Shown here: piece after piece, positions 59,765 through 64,000 of the stretch
Layout of the letters: every line of letters starts with the position of its first letter
How positions within the stretch are numbered: the first letter of the stretch is position 1
From: Pseudonocardia sp. TRM90224
GTDB taxonomy: Bacteria > Actinomycetota > Actinomycetes > Mycobacteriales > Pseudonocardiaceae
Assembly (NCBI RefSeq): GCF_021245725.1
Contig: NZ_JAJGSX010000005.1
Span: 124,001 to 188,000, forward strand
Direction: 5' to 3'
Length of the DNA: 64,000 nucleotides
Program-made: the position numbers and the translations under genes
Notes under the pieces: generated by a model
Database searches by the model: none
What the model saw: only the letters and a program-made list of their open reading frames with translations
What the model was told of the DNA's origin: nothing

Positions 59765-60196
59765 CTAGATGAGGCCGGGAAGTACCTCCTCCTGCGCCTG
59801 CGCGTAGGTGTCCTCGTGCTCGTCCTGATAGCGCTGCCACGCGGCGGCGTCCCAGATCTCCGCCCGCGTGAACGCGCCGATGACAACGCATTCCTTGGTG
59901 AGTCCCGCGTAGCGCCGCAGCTCCGGGGTGATGGCTATGCGGCCCTGCGCGTCGGGGTTCTGCTCGTCGGTCCCGGAGAACAGGTTGCGCTGGAAGACCC
60001 TGGCCGACTCGCTCGTGAGCGGCGCCGACGCGACCTTGCGGGCGAGCTCCGTGAAGGCTTCGCGGGTGAACACGTACAGGCAGTGGTCCTGCCCCTTCGT
60101 GATCATCAGCCCGCCTCGCAGCTCGTCGCGAAATTTCGCGGGCAGCGTCAACCGCCCCTTGTCGTCCAGCTTCGGGGTGTAGGTGCCGAGGAACAC
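59765..60196 (-). CDS. mraZ: Transcriptional regulator MraZ
   Basis: 143 residues, started at the GTG ([21 protein letters not shown]) preceded by GGAGGTGGGG. Two AbrB-like domains are visible: [22 protein letters not shown] and [25 protein letters not shown], as in all MraZ. It forms a ring that binds direct repeats in its own promoter and controls the division cluster. GTGGTG/GTGGGG repeats at 10-bp period lie 43-68 bp upstream. Confidence 0.96.
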   Translation of the reverse strand: MFLGTYTPKLDDKGRLTLPAKFRDELRGGLMITKGQDHCLYVFTREAFTELARKVASAPLTSESARVFQRNLFSGTDEQNPDAQGRIAITPELRRYAGLTKECVVIGAFTRAEIWDAAAWQRYQDEHEDTYAQAQEEVLPGLI

Positions 60197-60238
60197 CGGC
60201 CCCACCTCCACCTGCGGCCTCCGTTGTGCCCCAGCGAT

Positions 60239-60264
60239 CACCACACTACCCCACTTCGCACCAC
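60239..60264 (-). promoter_or_regulatory. MraZ operator: three direct repeats at 10-bp period
   Basis: Read toward mraZ: GTGGTG-N4-GTGGGG-N4-GTGGTG. MraZ is known to bind short TGGGN-like direct repeats spaced by one helical turn before its own gene. The spacing, position and orientation match. Binding was not tested. Confidence 0.75.
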
Positions 60265-60429
60265 CGTCAACCGGAACAAGCCGCCAAACGGCAGGTGACG
60301 ATCAACAAACCTGCAGGTCAGAGGCAGGGGGGCGAAGTGGGGGGCCGCAGGGCACCACCCGGTTGCGGTACGGCCGGAACGCTCCGTAGCGGTCCGAAAA
60401 GGTCTCTACAGCCCTCGAAATCCGGGCGA

Positions 60430-60478
60430 ATGGGGGGTTGTGGGGCCATCCGAACGGCCGCTGTGGGGCACGGTGGGG
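60430..60478 (+). promoter_or_regulatory. Second MraZ-like repeat cluster on the moxR side
   Basis: Read toward moxR: ATGGGG-N4-GTGGGG at 60430-60445, then GTGGGG-N4-GTGGGG at 60463-60478, each pair at exact 10-bp period and 23 bp between pairs. It is in the 437-bp gap 60197-60633, about 155 bp before moxR. MraZ control of moxR is inference; poly-G bias is a caveat. The rest of the gap shows no gene. Confidence 0.5.
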
Positions 60479-60633
60479 GGACCTGCAGAATGGCGCCGGC
60501 CGACCGGGCGAGCGGCACTGCCGATGTTTGAGAGACTATTCGCTGGTCCCGGTGAGTTCGGGGGCCGGGAACGGCCGAGAACAGCCCGAGAACAGCCCCG
60601 AGAACAGCTCTGCGAGCAGCGCGAGGAGGTCGA

Positions 60634-61635
60634 GTGACCACGACGAGCAGTCGCCCCGGGGTCGACGGGGATCCCGTCGGGCTGGCCGAGGTGGCCGATC
60701 TGGCCGGTCGCATCGCCACGAACGTCCAGCGGGTCATCGTCGGCAAGCCGGAGGTCGTGCGGCTTGCGCTCGTCACGCTCCTCGCCGAAGGGCACCTGCT
60801 GGTCGAGGACGTGCCTGGGGTCGGGAAGACCTCGCTGGCCAAGGCGCTCGCCCGGTCCATCGACTGCTCGGTGAGCCGCGTGCAGTTCACCCCCGACCTG
60901 CTGCCCGGCGACATCACCGGGATGTCCATCTACAACCGGCAGACCACCGAGTTCGAGTTCCGCCCCGGCCCGGTCTTCGCGAACATCGTGATCGCCGACG
61001 AGATCAACAGAGCGTCGCCGAAGACGCAGTCGGCGTTGCTGGAATGCATGGCCGAGCACCAGGTCACCGTCGACGGCGCCACCTACGCGCTGGCGAACCC
61101 GTTCATGGTGATCGCCACCCAGAACCCGGTCGAGATGGACGGCACCTACCCGCTGCCCGAGGCGCAGCGCGACCGCTTCACCGCACGCATCAGCGTCGGC
61201 TACCCCGACGCGGCCGCCGAGCTGGCGATGGTCGACGAGCACGCGATGCAGGACCCGATGTACATGCTGCGTCCCGTCACCGACGCGCGCCGGCTCTGCG
61301 CGGTCATCGAGGCGGTGCGCCGCGTGCACGTCGGGCCGGAGGTCCGGCAGTACTGCGTCGAGCTGGTCGGCACCACCCGCCGCCTCCCAGACGTCCGGCT
61401 CGGCGCATCGCCGCGCGCAACGTTGCAGCTGGTGCGCGCGGCACGGGCACAGGCCGCGCTGGCCGGGCGCGGGTTCGTCGTGCCCGACGACGTGCAGTCG
61501 GTCGCCGTGCCCGTGCTGGCCCACCGGTTGCTGCTGACCCCGGAGGCGCAGGCGTCGCGGCGTTCGGCGTCCGACCTCGTCCGGACCCTCGTCGGCAGGC
61601 AGGCCGTGCCCGCGCCGGCCCGACCGGGCGCCTGA
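60634..61635 (+). CDS. MoxR-family AAA ATPase
   Basis: 333 residues of the AAA_3/MoxR type. Walker A is PGVGKTS at 61-67, Walker B ends in Asp122-Glu123 of IADEINRASPK, sensor 1 is VIATQNPVEMDGTYPLPEAQ and the lid follows. MoxR ATPases assist maturation of protein complexes together with DUF58 (von Willebrand-like) partners; such a partner gene follows after 19 bp. GTG start with a strong GAGGAGG site. Divergent from mraZ. Confidence 0.94.
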   Translation: MTTTSSRPGVDGDPVGLAEVADLAGRIATNVQRVIVGKPEVVRLALVTLLAEGHLLVEDVPGVGKTSLAKALARSIDCSVSRVQFTPDLLPGDITGMSIYNRQTTEFEFRPGPVFANIVIADEINRASPKTQSALLECMAEHQVTVDGATYALANPFMVIATQNPVEMDGTYPLPEAQRDRFTARISVGYPDAAAELAMVDEHAMQDPMYMLRPVTDARRLCAVIEAVRRVHVGPEVRQYCVELVGTTRRLPDVRLGASPRATLQLVRAARAQAALAGRGFVVPDDVQSVAVPVLAHRLLLTPEAQASRRSASDLVRTLVGRQAVPAPARPGA

Positions 61636-61654
61636 CCGCCGGGATCGCGGGCGG

Positions 61655-62914
61655 ATGGCTGGCGGCGGCGCGCCGGGCAGGTTCTCGGGCCTCACCACGC
61701 GGGGGCGCTGCCTGCTGGCGGGCGGCGGCGCGACCGCGGCGTGCGCGATCGTGCTCGACGAGCGCGACCTGCTGCGGATCGGGGTGTTCGTGGCGTTGCT
61801 GCCGCTGCTGGCGCTGCTGCTCGCCGCGCGGACCCGGCGGGTCGTGCGGGTCGCGCGCGAGCTGAAACCGCCACGGCTGCCCGTCGGCGGCGAGGCCACC
61901 GTCGAGCTCAAGCTGCGTGGCACCACATTGCTCGGGGCGTTGCGGCTGGTCGACACCGTGCCCGACGCCGCAGGCCCGCAACCGCAGGCCCCTCCCCGCT
62001 TCACCGTGCACCGCCTGTCGCGGCGCGGCGGCGCGCGGCTGCGCTACCCGCTGCGGCCGGTGCTGCGCGGCGTCCACCGCGTCGGCCCGCTCGCCGGGAT
62101 CATGACCGACCCGCTCGGGCTGGCCGAGTTCCAGCGCGAGCTCGACGGCTCCGAGCGGCTGCTCGCGTTGCCGAGGGTCGTCCCGCTGCGCGGCGAGCCG
62201 GCCGCGCTGGGCACCGGGGAGGGCACGCCCGGCGCGTCGCTCGCCCACCAGGGGCAGGGCACGTCGGACGTGCTGGTCAGGCCCTACCGGTTCGGCGACG
62301 AGATCCGCAGGGTGCACTGGCGCAGCACGGCCCGGCACGACGAGCTGATGGTGCGGTTGGAGGAGCGCCCGTGGCGCGGCGGCATGACGGTGCTGCTCGA
62401 CCGGCGGGACGGCGCGCACCGCGGGCGCGGCTCCGACTCGAGCCTCGAGTTCGCCGTGACGATGACCGCGAGCATCTGCGCGCACCTCATCCGCCGCGGT
62501 GAGCCGGTCGCGATCGTGACCGAGGAGGGCACCCCGTTGACCGGCGGCCCGGCCACGACGACGAGCGTGGAGCCGCTGCTCGACGCGCTGGCGGCGCTGC
62601 GGCCGTCGGCCCGCACGGATCTCGCGGGGCCGGAGCTGGCGCTGGGCAACGACGTGCTCGCGGTGCTGGGCATGGTCGGCCCCGGTCAGATCGAGGCACT
62701 GCTCGCGCGCCGGACGGCGCCGGGCCACGCGGTGCTGCTGGACACCTCGACGTGGGACCCGGCCGGCGCCGACAGCCGGGCGGGTGCCACCGCGGCGATG
62801 CTGCGCGGGGCGGGCTGGCGGGTCGCGGTGGCCACCGCCCGGTCCACCCCGGAGCGGGTGTGGGACGACCTCGTCACCGGCGCGGCCCCCGACGCCATGC
62901 GGGGTGGGTCGTGA
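61655..62914 (+). CDS. DUF58-family protein (MoxR partner)
   Basis: 419 residues. Two N-terminal membrane helices (about 12-60), an immunoglobulin-like region, and the DUF58 signature GTSDVLVRPYRFGDEIRRVHWRSTARHDEL, followed by a von Willebrand A-like part with TVLLDRRDGAHR. It works with MoxR ATPases at the membrane, often in wall or stress-related assembly; the exact role is not known. The stop overlaps the next GTG start. Confidence 0.88.
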   Translation: MAGGGAPGRFSGLTTRGRCLLAGGGATAACAIVLDERDLLRIGVFVALLPLLALLLAARTRRVVRVARELKPPRLPVGGEATVELKLRGTTLLGALRLVDTVPDAAGPQPQAPPRFTVHRLSRRGGARLRYPLRPVLRGVHRVGPLAGIMTDPLGLAEFQRELDGSERLLALPRVVPLRGEPAALGTGEGTPGASLAHQGQGTSDVLVRPYRFGDEIRRVHWRSTARHDELMVRLEERPWRGGMTVLLDRRDGAHRGRGSDSSLEFAVTMTASICAHLIRRGEPVAIVTEEGTPLTGGPATTTSVEPLLDALAALRPSARTDLAGPELALGNDVLAVLGMVGPGQIEALLARRTAPGHAVLLDTSTWDPAGADSRAGATAAMLRGAGWRVAVATARSTPERVWDDLVTGAAPDAMRGGS

Positions 62915-64000
62915 GCGCGCCGGCCCCGCCCCGGCAGGCGCCGGCCGGTCCGGCTGGACCGGCTGGACCGGTCGAGCCGGCCGAGGAGACCGAGCGGCGC
63001 CCGAAGCGGCCCATCCCGTGGTTCACGGTCGCCGGCAGCGGTGTGGCCGTGCTGCTCGCGGGCGCGCCGGTGGGGGCGATCGTGCAAGGCGGCGGCTGGG
63101 TCGGGTACGCCGCGATGATCACCGTGCTGGTCACCGCGGTCGGGCTGGCACTGCACCGGTTCGGGCCGGTGCTCGTCGCGCTCGCGCAGAGCCTGGCGGT
63201 TGTCGTGCTCCTCGCCGCGGTGTTCGCGGGGGACGGCGTGTTCGCGCTGCTCCCGACGGGTGGGGCGCTGAGCGAGTTCGGCGCGCTCGTCTCTGGAGCA
63301 GGCACCCAGATCAACACCGGCACGGCTCCCGTACCGCCGTCGCCGGAGATCCTCTTCCTCGTCACGGCGGCGTTCGGCGTGCTCGCGGTCGCCGTCTACC
63401 TCTCCGCGGTGGGCGCGGGTGCACCCGCTGCGGCCGGGGTGCCGCTGCTCGCGGTGTTCGCCGTACCCGCCGCGCTCGCCGACGACCTGCTGCCGTGGTG
63501 GGCCGTCGTGTGCGCGGCGGCCGGGTTCGGACTGCTGCTCGTGACCCGCGAGGGCGCCCGTCGCCAAGCGGCCAACGGCACGATGGTCGTCGCGGGCGCC
63601 GCGGTCGTGGCGCTGCTCGTCGGCGCGGCGGCCGGGATGGTCGGCACGTCCGGCCGGTTCGACAGCGGGACGGGATCGGGCGGCTCGGGCAGCGCGATCG
63701 GGCTCAGCCCGTTCACGGCGCTGCGCGGCCAGCTCACCCAGAGCACCCCGTCGGAGCTGCTGCGCGTGCGCGGCCTGCCGCAGGCGACCTACCTGCGCGC
63801 GTTGACGTTGCGCGACTACGTGCCCGACGCCGGCTGGCAGGCGACCCGGCCCGATCCCGGCGTCGCGCTGCCCGGGACGATCACGGCGGGCGGCGGGACC
63901 CGTCCCGCCGACGTGCAGGTCGAGAACGTCGGCTTCAGGGACTACTGGCTCCCGGTCTTCGGCAGCCCGCTGGAGATCACCGACATCTCCAGCGACAGGT
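62911..64000 (+). CDS. Transglutaminase-like membrane protein (TgpA/DUF3488 type), 5' part
   Basis: The frame opens at the GTG overlapping the DUF58 stop (GTGA) and stays open to the end of the window, giving 363 residues. A Pro/Gly-rich start (repeated PAGPAG), then six or so membrane helices (for example TVAGSGVAVLLAGAPVGAIV), then the soluble region with YLRALTLRDYVPDAGWQ, typical of TgpA N-terminal halves. The transglutaminase core with Cys-His-Asp lies beyond the edge. The moxR-DUF58-tgpA trio is a common actinobacterial operon. Confidence 0.85.
   Translation, partial: MSAPAPPRQAPAGPAGPAGPVEPAEETERRPKRPIPWFTVAGSGVAVLLAGAPVGAIVQGGGWVGYAAMITVLVTAVGLALHRFGPVLVALAQSLAVVVLLAAVFAGDGVFALLPTGGALSEFGALVSGAGTQINTGTAPVPPSPEILFLVTAAFGVLAVAVYLSAVGAGAPAAAGVPLLAVFAVPAALADDLLPWWAVVCAAAGFGLLLVTREGARRQAANGTMVVAGAAVVALLVGAAAGMVGTSGRFDSGTGSGGSGSAIGLSPFTALRGQLTQSTPSELLRVRGLPQATYLRALTLRDYVPDAGWQATRPDPGVALPGTITAGGGTRPADVQVENVGFRDYWLPVFGSPLEITDISSDR

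Overview
The window is very GC-rich, dense bacterial DNA from an actinobacterium. The Wag31/DivIVA-SepF-YggT block, the large eukaryote-like IleRS behind a T-box, the separate FtsL-like protein, the divergent nrtR-nadABC pair and the nad-his-dnaE-lspA-ileS-dcw gene order all fit. The detailed layout suggests Pseudonocardia or a close relative; that genus call is inference. No rRNA, tRNA, phage, complete transposon or CRISPR array was seen.

Layout. 1-2405: 3' part of a DapB-like reductase, an MFS exporter divergent from an ArsR regulator, and a small membrane protein. 2428-9737 (minus strand): hisD-hisC-hisB-hisH and nadA-nadB-nadC, with the Nudix-like repressor gene nrtR divergent from nadA across a clear palindromic operator. 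10610-16295: a Lon-N-like protein, DedA, a decayed vapBC, an intact vapBC, two tandem double-GNAT genes and a PaaX-family regulator. 16379-19921: dnaE. 20112-26061: hydrolase, two glycosyltransferases and three membrane or exported proteins. 26184-26753: a hicAB module broken by three homopolymer indels. 26824-29814: rluD-lspA-antiporter. 30052-32857: a NarL-type two-component system coupled to a DUF4097 protein, followed by a 21-22 bp tandem repeat. 33053-35195: methyltransferase, a Clp-N-only protein and an HTH protein. 35273-38690: ileS with its T-box. 38746-60196 (minus strand): the division and cell-wall (dcw) cluster from mraZ to wag31. 60634-64000 (plus strand): moxR-DUF58-transglutaminase, cut by the window end.

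How the genes work together. The mraZ-to-wag31 block supplies peptidoglycan precursors (MurE, MurF, MraY, MurD, MurG, MurC), the septal synthase (FtsW, FtsI, FtsQ, FtsL-like), the ring (FtsZ, SepF) and polar growth (Wag31). Most neighbours overlap by four bases (ATGA or GTGA), implying translational coupling. The mraZ/moxR gap carries 10-bp-periodic GTGGGG-like repeats on both flanks, as expected if MraZ controls both directions. NadABC makes nicotinate mononucleotide from aspartate under an NrtR-type repressor. HisBCDH are part of histidine synthesis; hisA/priA and hisF are absent from the expected position.

The most unusual content is between genes. There are three identical 59-nt REPIN-like palindrome doublets (one inverted) plus one variant, three copies of a long inverted repeat built on CCCCACCGTTTTG, a 24-bp-arm inverted repeat inside the dcw cluster, and a minisatellite. 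Also unusual are the DapB-like protein without the catalytic His pair and a MurC whose P-loop reads GTAGKT instead of GTHGKT.
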